64,000 nucleotides of DNA from Pelagicoccus enzymogenes (GCF_014803405.1 NZ_JACYFG010000007.1:310001-374000), one strand, 5' to 3'. Shown: positions 8,639 to 17,508, counted from the stretch's first letter. Program-made: numbers and translations. Notes: generated by a model not told the origin, from the sequence alone.

Positions 8639-9742
8639 ATGTCAGACGCAAAGCGTACACCTCTTTACGATTTCAACGTTGCCCACGGCGGGCGTATGGT
8701 AGACTTCGCAGGCTGGGAAATGCCGGTGCAGTACGCCAGCATCGTGGAGGAGCACAAGGCGACTCGGACAGCGGCTGGACTGTTTGACGTCAGCCACATG
8801 GGCGAAGCGACGGTGGAAGGACCGGGGGCCGAGGCCTTTCTGAACTACGTCCTCACCAACGACGTATCCAGCATGGAAGACGGGAAGGCGCTCTACAGCT
8901 TGATGTGCCACCCGAGCGGCGGAGTTGTGGACGACCTGCTCGTTTACCGGAAAAAGGAAGGTTCCTACTTGCTTTGCTTGAACGCCTCGAATGTGGACAA
9001 GGACTTGGCATGGCTGAGCGAAAAGGCGGAAGCTTTCGACGTGTCGCTGGTGGATGTTTCGGATCAATACGGGCTAATCGCCCTGCAGGGGCCGCGAACC
9101 TTTGGCATTCTCGACGAACTGAGCTCGGTGGACCTCTCGAACTTGGGCTACTATCGTTTCGTGGAAGGCGAAATCGGGGGAGTGCCCTGCATCGTGAGCC
9201 GTACTGGCTACACGGGCGAAGTGGGAGTGGAGCTCTTCGTGGCGGCGGAGCGCGCGGCCGAGCTGGCGGAGACGCTGCTGGATGCAGGCGCTTCCAAGGG
9301 ATTGGTTCTTGCTGGATTGGGCGCCCGAGACAGTTTGCGTCTGGAGGCGGGGTATTCACTTTACGGACACGAGATCGACGACGAAGTCGGGCCGGTGGAG
9401 GCGAATTTGATGTGGACCGTGAGCCTCAAGAAAGAGGGAGATTTTATCGGCAGGTCCGCAATCGAAGCAAAGAAGGCCCAAGGGGCAGACAAGAAAGTTG
9501 TTTTCTTCAAGACAGGCGGACGGCGCATCGCTCGCCCAGGAACGGAAATCGTCTTGGACGGGGCCAAAGTGGGAACGGTGGTTTCCGGAACCTTTTCGCC
9601 AATCCTCAACGAGGCGATCGGTTCCGCTTTGGTTGATGCCTCTGCGGCGAAATCCGAGGCGCTCGCGGTTGACCTCCGCGGAAAGGTATTTCCCATCGAG
9701 CGCACGCGACCCCCGTTTTTGCCGCTCAATCCGCAAGCCTGA
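8639..9742 (+). CDS. gcvT: Glycine cleavage system T protein (aminomethyltransferase)
   Basis: A 367-residue GcvT counted from MSDAKRTPLYDF, the Met at which the family's N-terminus normally begins; the frame extends 18 codons upstream but without family features. Recognisable segments are AGWEMPVQY, the folate-contacting FDVSHMGE, YTGEVGVE and LGARDSLRLEAGY. With tetrahydrofolate it takes the aminomethyl group from lipoyl-GcvH, releasing ammonia and making methylene-THF. gcvH follows 100 bases downstream in the same orientation. The P protein is not in the window. Confidence 0.93.
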   Translation: MSDAKRTPLYDFNVAHGGRMVDFAGWEMPVQYASIVEEHKATRTAAGLFDVSHMGEATVEGPGAEAFLNYVLTNDVSSMEDGKALYSLMCHPSGGVVDDLLVYRKKEGSYLLCLNASNVDKDLAWLSEKAEAFDVSLVDVSDQYGLIALQGPRTFGILDELSSVDLSNLGYYRFVEGEIGGVPCIVSRTGYTGEVGVELFVAAERAAELAETLLDAGASKGLVLAGLGARDSLRLEAGYSLYGHEIDDEVGPVEANLMWTVSLKKEGDFIGRSAIEAKKAQGADKKVVFFKTGGRRIARPGTEIVLDGAKVGTVVSGTFSPILNEAIGSALVDASAAKSEALAVDLRGKVFPIERTRPPFLPLNPQA

Positions 9743-9842
9743 TTTCTGGATTTGAAACTTGTCGGCAGGCAGTTCGCTGTCGATGATGCGGCACTTCGAT
9801 TCGCACCTTCTCTAATTTTCTTAAAACACCTGACTTTCGAAA

Positions 9843-10226
9843 ATGAGCATCCCAGCAGACCTCAAGTACACTAAAGACCACGAATGGCTAAAGCTCCTCG
9901 AAGGAGACGAGGCGATCATCGGGATCACGGACTTTGCCCAAAACAGCTTGGGCGATATCACTTTCGTGGAGGTACCGGAAGTGGGTGACAGCTTCGAGGC
10001 CGGCGAAAGCTTCGGCGTGGTCGAGTCTGTCAAGGCGGCCTCGGACCTCTACATGCCGGTGGACGCGGAAGTGGTCGAGGTGAACGAGGATTTGCAAGAT
10101 TCTCCGGAGAGCGTGAACAACTCGCCCTACGAGAACGGGTGGATCCTGAAAATCAAGCTTACGAATCCGGATGCGCTCGAAGCGTTGCTGGACGCTGCGG
10201 CCTACGAGGAGATTGCCAAGGACTAG
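9843..10226 (+). CDS. gcvH: Glycine cleavage system H protein (lipoyl carrier)
   Basis: A 127-residue H protein with the lipoylation site at Lys64 in [13 protein letters not shown] and the usual start YTKDHEWLK. It shuttles the aminomethyl intermediate between the P, T and L proteins. Length is normal. It closes the gcvT-gcvH unit: a rho-independent terminator lies 26 bases after the stop codon. Confidence 0.95.
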   Translation: MSIPADLKYTKDHEWLKLLEGDEAIIGITDFAQNSLGDITFVEVPEVGDSFEAGESFGVVESVKAASDLYMPVDAEVVEVNEDLQDSPESVNNSPYENGWILKIKLTNPDALEALLDAAAYEEIAKD

Positions 10227-10251
10227 AAGCGTCTCTTACGAAAAATTTTAT

Positions 10252-10288
10252 GAGCCCGAAATAAATCGTTCCGGGCTTTTTTTTTTGG
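10252..10288 (+). terminator. Rho-independent terminator of gcvTH
   Basis: AGCCCG and CGGGCT form a stem around a loop of about 13 bases, followed directly by nine or more T. Confidence 0.85.
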
Positions 10289-10306
10289 CTCAATCGCAAG
10301 GATGTT

Positions 10307-11053
10307 TCACTTTTTGAATACGAAGGTTTGCGAGAGCTGAATTTTTACGGGCTTTCGGTTTTGGGTAGGGGGCTCGAATCGCCATTGAGCGATGGCGTCC
10401 TGCGCCGCGAGCAGCATCAAAACGTCGGGATCGCCGTCTGTCTGGCTGAGCACGGGAATTCTCACCTGTCCAGCTTCGTCGACGTAGAAGGTGAATACGG
10501 CGCGCGAACCATCATACTTTTCGATTAGCTCCTCGGGAACGCTAGGCGGTTCTTGGGAAATCGGATAAGGCGGCGTATCGAGATCCTTGATACTTGATAG
10601 TCCACTGTAGCGGGAGCCGTAGCCGGTCAAGTCGTTAAAGCGGCGATTGAGGGCGCTTGCCACGGAAGTCATGCTAACGACGTTCCCTTCGGAGCGGAAC
10701 TGGATTCCCAGTTCCGTGACGATGGACTTGTTCTCGCCGTTTAGGTAGGGGGCGGTGAACCTCCAGTCCTCGATCACGCGCTCGAGAGATTGGGTGAAGG
10801 CAGGGTGGGAGGACTCCAGTACGAGCCAGTCGCGCAGCTCGCCCGCATAGTCGATATCGAGGGCAACTCTCACTTGGCCCTCCAAGTAGCCTTCTTCCTC
10901 TAGGGATTGGGGAAAATGGGGTAGCTTCAGTACTTTGAATTGCAGATCGAGTCCGGGGTACTTCGAAAACGGTTGCCCGGGGTTCCCGCTGGTGGAGGGG
11001 ACGGTGGCTGCTAGAAGCAGGCAGGCGTGCAGAAATGTCTTCGCCAATTTCAT
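10307..11053 (-). CDS. Secreted protein with tandem TonB_C-like domains (paralogue 1)
   Basis: A 248-residue protein from MKLAKTFLHA; this Met is preferred because AAGGAATAAG lies just before it, although the frame is open 15 codons upstream. After a Sec signal peptide (about 1-22) there are two TonB_C-like units. One is at about 45-115 (FPQSLEEEGYLEGQVRVALD, ending VIEDWRFTAP), the second at about 170-248 (AVFTFYVDEAGQVRIPVL, ending AIAQWRFEPP). Unlike energy-transducing TonB it has no N-terminal anchor and no proline-rich linker, so it is probably free in the periplasm. It may bind receptor TonB boxes or serve as a structural module; neither is shown. The next gene is a paralogue. Confidence 0.7.
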   Translation of the reverse strand: MKLAKTFLHACLLLAATVPSTSGNPGQPFSKYPGLDLQFKVLKLPHFPQSLEEEGYLEGQVRVALDIDYAGELRDWLVLESSHPAFTQSLERVIEDWRFTAPYLNGENKSIVTELGIQFRSEGNVVSMTSVASALNRRFNDLTGYGSRYSGLSSIKDLDTPPYPISQEPPSVPEELIEKYDGSRAVFTFYVDEAGQVRIPVLSQTDGDPDVLMLLAAQDAIAQWRFEPPTQNRKPVKIQLSQTFVFKK

Positions 11054-11176
11054 CTTATTCCTTTGGGTCGAGGGTTGATCGAATGTAACTGGGCCCAATA
11101 GGTCTACGCCGTTGCGGCGGCTGCTACTTCAGCTCATCGCTCCCCAAAATCGAAAATCGGCGCGGGGTAGGTCCGG

Positions 11177-11956
11177 CTACCTTCCTGGGAGGCGGCTGTC
11201 CTTTTTCTTGAAGCGAAACGGTTGGGCAGCTCTGGCCACCACGGGACGATTGTCTCGCATCGGGGGTTCGAACTTCCATTGCAGCAGGGCTTCCTGGGCA
11301 ATGAGGAGAAGACGTTCGTCCACGAGGTCGTCCGCTTCCCTGAGGGTAGGGATGCGAACGTTGCCTTCGGTATCGATGTAGAACTGGAACACCGCGTTTA
11401 CGACGTTGCGTTCCTCAAGCATCTCGTCGTGGAAGCTCGGCTTTGCAATGTAGCTGGGGATAGGGATGCTGTCCAATTCGTCCAAGGTGTAGACGCGATA
11501 GCTTTCCGAATCGCGCTTTATGAGCTGGCTTCCCGGTAGAAGCGGTTCGTATCCAATTGTCTCGTACACGACGCCGTTGCCGCGTTCGAAGTTGATCCTT
11601 ATCTTGCTCGCGATGGCGGCAACTTCCCCGTCGACGCGGGGTACGGAAAAGCGCCAGTCTGGAATGGCTTTCTCCGCGGCCTTCGCGAAATCGATGTGGC
11701 TCGCTTCGACGAGGAGGAAATCTTCCAGTTCCCCGAATTGGTTGATGAAGATTGCGAAGGTAGCGTTTCCTTCCATGAAGCCTCTCAGCTTCAGCGAATT
11801 TGGAAAGATGGGGTCTTTGGTCTGGGTGATTTGGAACTCCAGCTGGGCCTGCGAATCGGCTCGGTAGCGAACGATTTCCTGCTCGGGTTCAGCCAAGAGG
11901 CCGGCTTGCAAAAGCAGCAGGATACAGAGCAATGCGTTCTTCGGATGGCGATTCAT
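11177..11956 (-). CDS. Secreted protein with tandem TonB_C-like domains (paralogue 2)
   Basis: A 259-residue paralogue of the neighbouring protein with the same layout: signal peptide (about 1-22), a first TonB_C-like unit (FPNSLKLRGFMEGNATFAIF, then AIPDWRFSVP) and a second (AVFQFYIDTEGNVRIPTL, then ALLQWKFEPP). The shared endings W(R/K)F.(V/E)P and (F/T)FRFKK or TFVFKK make an origin by duplication very likely. It lacks the membrane anchor and Pro-rich spacer of true TonB. It sits 123 bases upstream of paralogue 1 and the two are probably co-transcribed. Confidence 0.7.
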   Translation of the reverse strand: MNRHPKNALLCILLLLQAGLLAEPEQEIVRYRADSQAQLEFQITQTKDPIFPNSLKLRGFMEGNATFAIFINQFGELEDFLLVEASHIDFAKAAEKAIPDWRFSVPRVDGEVAAIASKIRINFERGNGVVYETIGYEPLLPGSQLIKRDSESYRVYTLDELDSIPIPSYIAKPSFHDEMLEERNVVNAVFQFYIDTEGNVRIPTLREADDLVDERLLLIAQEALLQWKFEPPMRDNRPVVARAAQPFRFKKKDSRLPGR

Positions 11957-12095
11957 TGAGTTGCTGGACTAGACTTACTCCAAGGAACGGGAGAACCCTT
12001 CAAGGCATATTTTCTGAAGGGTTGCCTCTGTCGCTAGGGTATGTGAGTGTGCTGTCAGCGCGTTTTACCTTTCAGCGCCCCAAACAAGATGGACG

Positions 12096-12839
12096 ATGTC
12101 CGAAGACGATCATATCGATAAACTAATGCAACGGTGGCACGACCGTTTCCGGCCGGACGAGGACCTTGCGGCCCGAGTGCGGGCGAGAGCGGAGCGTCCC
12201 GCAAGCAAAGGGACTGCCTTGGAGTGGATAGGCAACGCGCTCTCGCGGCCCGGGCTCGCAGCGGGCTTCGCGGCTTTGTTCGTGCTCGCGGGAATGGGAT
12301 TGTCGCAATTCGTGCCGCTCGCTGGCAAGGACCCGGGTGAGCAGCTCACTTTCAGTTATCGCTTGTCGATCGATCCGATCTATCGCTTGCAGGCGATGAC
12401 GGGGGCGGAACAATTCGCGAGCGAGGGAATCGGACCAGGAAGCGGGAAGTCTCCGGTGGCGCCGGTTCTCCTAGCTGGCCTGGGCTGGTTGCAGGGCGAA
12501 CTCGATTTGACCGAGCCCCAGTACCGGCAGGTGAGCGCCTTGCACAGCAACTACGAGGTAGCCTTCGACGAATTGTTTGCCGAACTAGTGGAGAGCCATC
12601 GCAGGTTCAGGGCCTTCGACCGCAAGCGAATGAAGAACGACGTGGTCGACTACTTCGAGTTGTACGAATTGCTCCAGTCTCAAAAACGCTTGAGCGAGCA
12701 GTCGGCCCGCTTAACGGCGGAGTTGTTGGGCAAGGTCGAAGCTGTGATCGAGCCTTCCCAGAAAGCTCGTTATCGCAAGCTGTTGCAGTCTCTCTATCCG
12801 GATGGCTCCTTGGGGAGCGAAGGGTCAACTGATGCGTAG
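12096..12839 (+). CDS. Membrane-anchored CpxP-like protein, possible anti-sigma factor
   Basis: A 247-residue protein with a short cytoplasmic N-terminus (about 50 residues rich in Arg), one transmembrane helix (about 53-74) and an extracytoplasmic helical part. The later segment LDLTEPQYRQVSALHSNY resembles the LTxxQ repeat of CpxP/heavy-metal-sensor-like proteins. Its stop codon overlaps the sigma-factor start by 8 bases, so the two are translationally coupled. Position and topology suggest an anti-sigma factor that senses the envelope, but I see no zinc-finger or other known anti-sigma motif. Having the putative anti-sigma gene before the sigma gene reverses the usual order. Confidence 0.6.
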   Translation: MSEDDHIDKLMQRWHDRFRPDEDLAARVRARAERPASKGTALEWIGNALSRPGLAAGFAALFVLAGMGLSQFVPLAGKDPGEQLTFSYRLSIDPIYRLQAMTGAEQFASEGIGPGSGKSPVAPVLLAGLGWLQGELDLTEPQYRQVSALHSNYEVAFDELFAELVESHRRFRAFDRKRMKNDVVDYFELYELLQSQKRLSEQSARLTAELLGKVEAVIEPSQKARYRKLLQSLYPDGSLGSEGSTDA

Positions 12840-13512
12840 CGCTGGGGCATACGATCAGGAGTTGATGCGGGACCTTTTGCAAGGGTCGCCCGAGGCGTTG
12901 GAGCGGATCATAGAGAAGTGGGAGCGGCCCCTGTACGCTTTCATCTACCGCTACACGCAGAACGAGTTCGCGACGCGTGACATCGTGCAAGAGACCTTCG
13001 TGCGCGTCTTTACCAAGCGCAAGAAGTACAATTTCAGCTATCCCTTTTCTTCCTGGGTTTTCACGATTGCGGCCAACCTTTGCAAGAACCGGGCACGTTG
13101 GAGGAAGCGGCATCCTGAGACTTCCTTAGAGGGGGAGGAGTCCAAGAAAGAGGGTTTTGGGAGGTCGCTCCTGGAGGTCTTGCCCGCGGAGGACGAGCTT
13201 CCGATCGACGCGATGGAGCGAGACGAAGACTTGCGCGCGCTCAAGCGCGCGGTGGCTGAGTTGCCTCACGACCTGCGAACAGCGGTCTTGCTGCACCACT
13301 ACCAGGAGTTGAGCTACAAAGAGATTTCGGAGGTGGTGGGCTGCTCGGTTCGAGGCGTGGAAACGCGGCTCTACCGAGCTCGCAAGCTGCTGAAGCTCCA
13401 CTTGGACGAGAGCTTGGGCCGGGACGGAAATACTCAAAAAAAAACGGCCCAGCCTAGGGCTGGAGCCGTACGGAAAACGTATTCCACCGCTACTTGTTCG
13501 CTCAGTGGGTAG
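12832..13512 (+). CDS. ECF-type RNA polymerase sigma factor
   Basis: A 226-residue sigma-70 family protein from MRSAGAYDQEL; this ATG lies in ATGCGTAG and overlaps the upstream stop, with GGAGCGAAGG before it. Region 2 is at about 25-85 (YAFIYRYTQNEFATRDIVQE) and region 4 at about 140-190 (ELSYKEISEVVGCSVRGVE). The linker is long and rich in Lys and Glu. The last 30 residues have no family counterpart: this stretch is read through a run of nine A and a hairpin that forms the terminator of the convergent gene. The functional protein probably ends in substance near residue 196. Target promoters are unknown. Confidence 0.85.
   Translation: MRSAGAYDQELMRDLLQGSPEALERIIEKWERPLYAFIYRYTQNEFATRDIVQETFVRVFTKRKKYNFSYPFSSWVFTIAANLCKNRARWRKRHPETSLEGEESKKEGFGRSLLEVLPAEDELPIDAMERDEDLRALKRAVAELPHDLRTAVLLHHYQELSYKEISEVVGCSVRGVETRLYRARKLLKLHLDESLGRDGNTQKKTAQPRAGAVRKTYSTATCSLSG
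13436..13469 (-). terminator. Terminator of the minus-strand gene, embedded in the sigma-factor 3' end
   Basis: On the minus strand, ACGGC-T-CCAGCC, a 3-base loop and GGCTGG-GCCGT (one bulged base) form a strong hairpin followed by nine T. It lies 33 bases past the stop of the gene at 13502-14131 but inside the coding frame of the sigma factor on the plus strand. Confidence 0.8.
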
Positions 13513-14131
13513 GGCTGAAGCCCAGTCGCACTTTCTTTCTCAACACGATGCATTCTGCCTCAACCTGCGTTTGGGTGGTGAAGACGCGCTTCTTTAGGGA
13601 ATTGTCGCGGTTGCCTTCGTTCAGTAGCTTGGCGACGCTCTCCTCCTCGATGCGTACACGCGACTCGTCGGAGCATCTGCCTCGGAAGTAGAAGCGGAAG
13701 CAGAGGCCGTGAGAGTGCGGAGCCGCTTCAATCTTCAGTTCCTCGAGCCGGCGGCAGTACCCAGCGATGAGCGTGAGGTCGTCCGCGAATTCGACCAGCT
13801 TGAGAGGAGCGGTCTCGTCCAGGTTCGACTTGATCGTTTCTTGCTCGATGCGATTGGTGAAGCCGTAGGACAGTCCGATGCTAGGAAGTCTCTCGGCGGC
13901 CCAGGCTTTGAGCGCATGAGCGGCTGAAAGACTCGCGATACGGGTGGCGTTAGCGTAGCGTTCGTGTTCGTCCAGAAAAAGCTCCAGGGTTTGGTCTATC
14001 GATTCTGGAGCTTCGATTGAGAGTCGATCGGCGAGTCCGCGCAAGACTCGGCCGAGCGGCACTGAGTCCAGCTTGGGGCTGGATGAGGTGAGGGAGGCGA
14101 AGCCTCCGGGTTTTGGCAAGTCGACTATCAT
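13502..14131 (-). CDS. Unrecognised 209-residue cytoplasmic protein
   Basis: I do not recognise this protein. It has no signal peptide or membrane segment. It is mainly alpha-helical by composition, with a strand-like stretch CFRFYFRGRC near residue 145 and a basic C-terminal tail. It overlaps the sigma-factor gene tail to tail by 11 bases, and its terminator is inside that gene, which supports it as an expressed gene. No ribosome binding site is evident before the ATG. It could be tied to the sigma-factor locus only by position. Confidence 0.55.
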   Translation of the reverse strand: MIVDLPKPGGFASLTSSSPKLDSVPLGRVLRGLADRLSIEAPESIDQTLELFLDEHERYANATRIASLSAAHALKAWAAERLPSIGLSYGFTNRIEQETIKSNLDETAPLKLVEFADDLTLIAGYCRRLEELKIEAAPHSHGLCFRFYFRGRCSDESRVRIEEESVAKLLNEGNRDNSLKKRVFTTQTQVEAECIVLRKKVRLGFSPTH

Positions 14132-14646
14132 TGATGTAGCTTAGGTTGGAAAATCGACGCTTCGTCGCTGGGGGCTGCTCATGGCGCAACTGCCTAGAAC
14201 AAGGCCGATCCACGACGCGGTCGTACCTTCTAGTAACGGCATTCGTAGCGGTAAAACGGTGCCGCTCAGGTTTGAAAAAAGCGCTAATTCGATCCTTCCC
14301 GGGGTAATCTGAGTGTAAAAGCGTAGCGGATACGGGGAAAGGCACCCGAGAACTGGGAGGGATGGCATTTGCTCTGCGGAAAGCGCTCAGCGCGTTTGTT
14401 GAACGCCCCTAAGAGAATGGAAAAGGATAGGCTGCTTTGCGGGGCTTTTGGCCCGCGGTGACAGCGTCGTTTCAAGTTGCTGTTTTTGAGGCCGGGGGAG
14501 GGCCTGCCGTGACGGAATCGTGTGGTTTGTGACGGAAATAAGGCGGGAACGTTAAGAAACGGCGCAGACGCCTTGGCTCGGTTGACAGGGCGAAACAGCC
14601 CGACCAGCACATGGGCTTTTCTATCTTATCTTATTCTGCAACGAAC
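14132..14646. other. Upstream region of the TonB-dependent receptor
   Basis: These 515 bases hold no credible gene. The direct repeat GTGACGGAA at 14509-14517 and 14529-14537 and a related GTGACAGCG at 14458 are described separately. A TTGACA at 14582-14587 is a possible -35 box, but no good -10 box lies 17 bases on. Minus-strand open frames here have no gene-like features. Confidence 0.5.
14509..14537. promoter_or_regulatory. Direct repeat, possible operator for the receptor gene
   Basis: GTGACGGAA occurs twice with a period of exactly 20 bases, two turns of the helix, about 110 bases before the receptor start. A degenerate third copy (GTGACAGCG) starts at 14458. A regulator bound on one face of the DNA would fit; which regulator is unknown. 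It is not a close match to the Pho box. Confidence 0.35.
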
Positions 14647-17472
14647 ATGAGAACATCATCATCGATAACATTTAGAGGCCTCTGGCAGTTCCTCGCTGTA
14701 TTGTGCGTGGGGGCTACCGTAGCGTACTCGCAAAACGCGAAAATCGTTGGTCGAGTAACTGACGAATACGTTGATCTCGCTCTGGGAGGAGCTCTAGTGC
14801 AAGTCGTCAACAGCGACCTGAAGTCCTACACGGACGACCAAGGCAACTTTGTTTTGGCAAACGTTCCAGCTGGAGAAAAAATGCTTCGCGTATCCTATCT
14901 TGGATACGACGCAACGGAGACCTACGTCGAAGTTCCCGCTAGCGGAACTGTTCGCGCCGACGTTAAGTTTTCCAGTGGAGAAATCGTTGAGTTGGATTCG
15001 TTCAGGGTCGAGGGTACCCTGGTGGGCTCCGCTCGCGCCTTGAACCGTCAGAGAGCTGCCGATTCCCTTAGCAACATCGTTGCTTCGGACGAGATTGGCA
15101 ACTTCCCCGACCAGAACGCTGCCGAGTCCTTGCAGCGTGTTCCCGGTGTTGCGCTCTATCGCGACCAAGGCGAAGGCCGCTACGTCGTTTTGCGTGGCCT
15201 GAACTATACCTTTACCTCCGTCGAGTTGGATGGCGCCGCTTTCGCTGGAGCCGACCTCGGTGAGCGAGCGACAGCGTTGGACGTTGTCTCTTCTGACATG
15301 CTTTCCTCAATCGAAGTTACCAAGGTTCCGACCCCGGATATGGATGCGGAAGGAATTGCCGGTAAGGTGAACATCAAAACGAAGAGTCCATTCGACGGTG
15401 ACGTTTTTGGAGCTCAGGCCGGCCTGCAGATGACCTATTCCGACATCACCGGAGACTGGAGCCACAAGTTCAATGGAGAAACCTCTTGGATCTCGGACAA
15501 CGGCAAGTGGGGCTTCTTGGTCGCTCCGTCTTTCCAGAGCCGCGAGTATGGCTCCCACAACTACGAAGTCGCGGATGCATGGGATCAGGACGACGACATT
15601 GGGCCACACTACTTTCCAGCCGAAGTTCAGTTCCGCGAGTACGAGATCAAGCGCGAGCGCAAGGGATTGACTGCCACTATCGAAACGCGTCCAGACGACG
15701 AGACGAAGGTGTATGTAAGAACAAACTACAGCAACTTCACGGATACGGAAAACCGTTATCGTACCATTATTCCATTCGAGGACGGAGAGCTCACCGCGCT
15801 CGCTGCTGGAGCTGGAACGGTAGAAAATGTCGAGGGTCTGGCCCGTCGCCTGCGCCAACGCGAAAAGGATCAGGAAGTCTTTGGCGCAATCGTTGGATTT
15901 GAAAAGCTGATCGACAGCTGGACGCTCGATGGCTTCGCTGGGCTCTCCAAGGGAGAGGAAACGCGTCCCAATGAAACCTCGACTCGTTTCGAGCGTGAGG
16001 AGGGCGACGTAAGTTTCGAATACAGCTTCACCAATCCATACGACTTCGCAGTCACTCAGATCGCTGGCCCAAGCATTTTGGAAGCGGGTACATACGACGC
16101 GTTCGATAAGGTCGAGCTCACCAACGAGTCCGGAGAAGAAGACTCTCTCGACCTAGCCCTCAACGCACGCTACGATTTCTCAGGAGACAACCGTGCCTAC
16201 GTCAAGTTCGGACTCCGTATGCGTACCAAGGAGAAGAGCAGCGAGGCGGAACTGATCGAGTACGAGGATGGCCCGGATTCGTTTTCCTTCGCGAACTTGC
16301 AGGGTGCGATCACTGACTATCCCTTCTTGAAGGCTCCGCGCATCGACCCTGCCAAGGTAAACGCCGCGTTTTTCGGCAGCGAAGATTCCTTCGAATCCTC
16401 CCGGAGCGTTGAAGACAGCGTATTCGACGACTGGAATTCGGAAGAAGACATCTTCGCCGTTTACGGAATGGCTGGCTGGTCAGCCGGAAAGTCTAGCTTC
16501 ATCGCCGGCGCTCGTTTCGAGCAAACGGACTTCGAGACGCGTGGCTTCGAGTATATCGAAGATTCCGATGCAGGCACTCCAATTATGGAGAGCCGAGACT
16601 ACGACAACTTCCTCCCAAGCTTCCAGTACCGCTACGACGCTTCCGAGAATCTCGTTTATCGCGCCTCTTGGTCCAACTCCTTGGCTCGCCCAGGATTTGG
16701 GGACACCGCTTTCCGTCGCCTTATCAATGATGACGGCGATGAAATGGAGATCGGTAATCCTTATCTGGAAACCTTGGAATCGACTAACTGGGACGCTTCT
16801 GTCGAGTACTACCTGCCATCGCTAGGCGTCGTGTCGGCCGCTGTCTTCGTCAAGGATATCGAGAATTTCTCCTTTGAGCAGAGCTACAACAGCGAAGACG
16901 ACCCTGAGTACTTTGAGCGTTTCTGGAACGAAAACCCATCACTTACTGGTATCGAGGAAATAACTACGTTTAGTAACGGAAGCGACGGCGATATCAAGGG
17001 ACTGGAACTGGCCTACCAGCAGCAGCTCGGCATCTTTGGCGACGCGTTCGAAGCGTTCGGACTGATGGCAAACATTACGTTCCTTGACAGTGACGCGACT
17101 TACCCAACCCGCGAAGGAGAGGAAATTCCCTTCATCGGTCAGTCCGATACGGTAGGAAATCTCGCCTTCACTTACGAGCAAGGCAAGTTCTTCGGTCGCG
17201 TCGCCATGAACTGGCGCAGCGAGCGTTTGCGTGAAGACGAAGCCATCGGTGGCAATGCCTTCGAGGACCTCTACGTCGACGACTTCAGCCAGGTCGACGT
17301 AACCTTCCGTTACCGCGCTACGGACAATTGGACCTTCTACACCGAAATCCTCAACATCACGGACGAGCCATTCCGCGTGTTCCTCAAGTCGCCCAACGGT
17401 GGCCCTGATCGCAACGGCCAAGTGGAGGAGTATGGTTGGAGTTCGAACATCGGCTTCCGCTGGCACTACTAG
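14647..17472 (+). CDS. TonB-dependent outer-membrane receptor
   Basis: A 941-residue receptor from MRTSSS; that Met is preferred because a normal signal peptide (about 1-30, ending VAYSQ) follows directly, while the upstream ATG at 14611 adds 12 residues. Residues 30-110 form a carboxypeptidase-regulatory-like beta-sandwich (GRVTDEYVDLALGGA, LRVSYLGYD). Then comes the plug (NFPDQNAAESLQRVPGVAL, RGLNYTFTSVELDG), and the rest is the beta-barrel ending in aromatic FRWHY. It imports a ligand through the outer membrane using TonB energy. The next gene encodes a phytase-like enzyme, so a phosphorylated inositol or another phosphoester is a plausible ligand, by inference. A terminator follows the stop. 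Confidence 0.9.
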   Translation: MRTSSSITFRGLWQFLAVLCVGATVAYSQNAKIVGRVTDEYVDLALGGALVQVVNSDLKSYTDDQGNFVLANVPAGEKMLRVSYLGYDATETYVEVPASGTVRADVKFSSGEIVELDSFRVEGTLVGSARALNRQRAADSLSNIVASDEIGNFPDQNAAESLQRVPGVALYRDQGEGRYVVLRGLNYTFTSVELDGAAFAGADLGERATALDVVSSDMLSSIEVTKVPTPDMDAEGIAGKVNIKTKSPFDGDVFGAQAGLQMTYSDITGDWSHKFNGETSWISDNGKWGFLVAPSFQSREYGSHNYEVADAWDQDDDIGPHYFPAEVQFREYEIKRERKGLTATIETRPDDETKVYVRTNYSNFTDTENRYRTIIPFEDGELTALAAGAGTVENVEGLARRLRQREKDQEVFGAIVGFEKLIDSWTLDGFAGLSKGEETRPNETSTRFEREEGDVSFEYSFTNPYDFAVTQIAGPSILEAGTYDAFDKVELTNESGEEDSLDLALNARYDFSGDNRAYVKFGLRMRTKEKSSEAELIEYEDGPDSFSFANLQGAITDYPFLKAPRIDPAKVNAAFFGSEDSFESSRSVEDSVFDDWNSEEDIFAVYGMAGWSAGKSSFIAGARFEQTDFETRGFEYIEDSDAGTPIMESRDYDNFLPSFQYRYDASENLVYRASWSNSLARPGFGDTAFRRLINDDGDEMEIGNPYLETLESTNWDASVEYYLPSLGVVSAAVFVKDIENFSFEQSYNSEDDPEYFERFWNENPSLTGIEEITTFSNGSDGDIKGLELAYQQQLGIFGDAFEAFGLMANITFLDSDATYPTREGEEIPFIGQSDTVGNLAFTYEQGKFFGRVAMNWRSERLREDEAIGGNAFEDLYVDDFSQVDVTFRYRATDNWTFYTEILNITDEPFRVFLKSPNGGPDRNGQVEEYGWSSNIGFRWHY

Positions 17473-17508
17473 CCGGCAGCTGCTTGTTCAACCGTTTCGT
17501 TTAAAATT

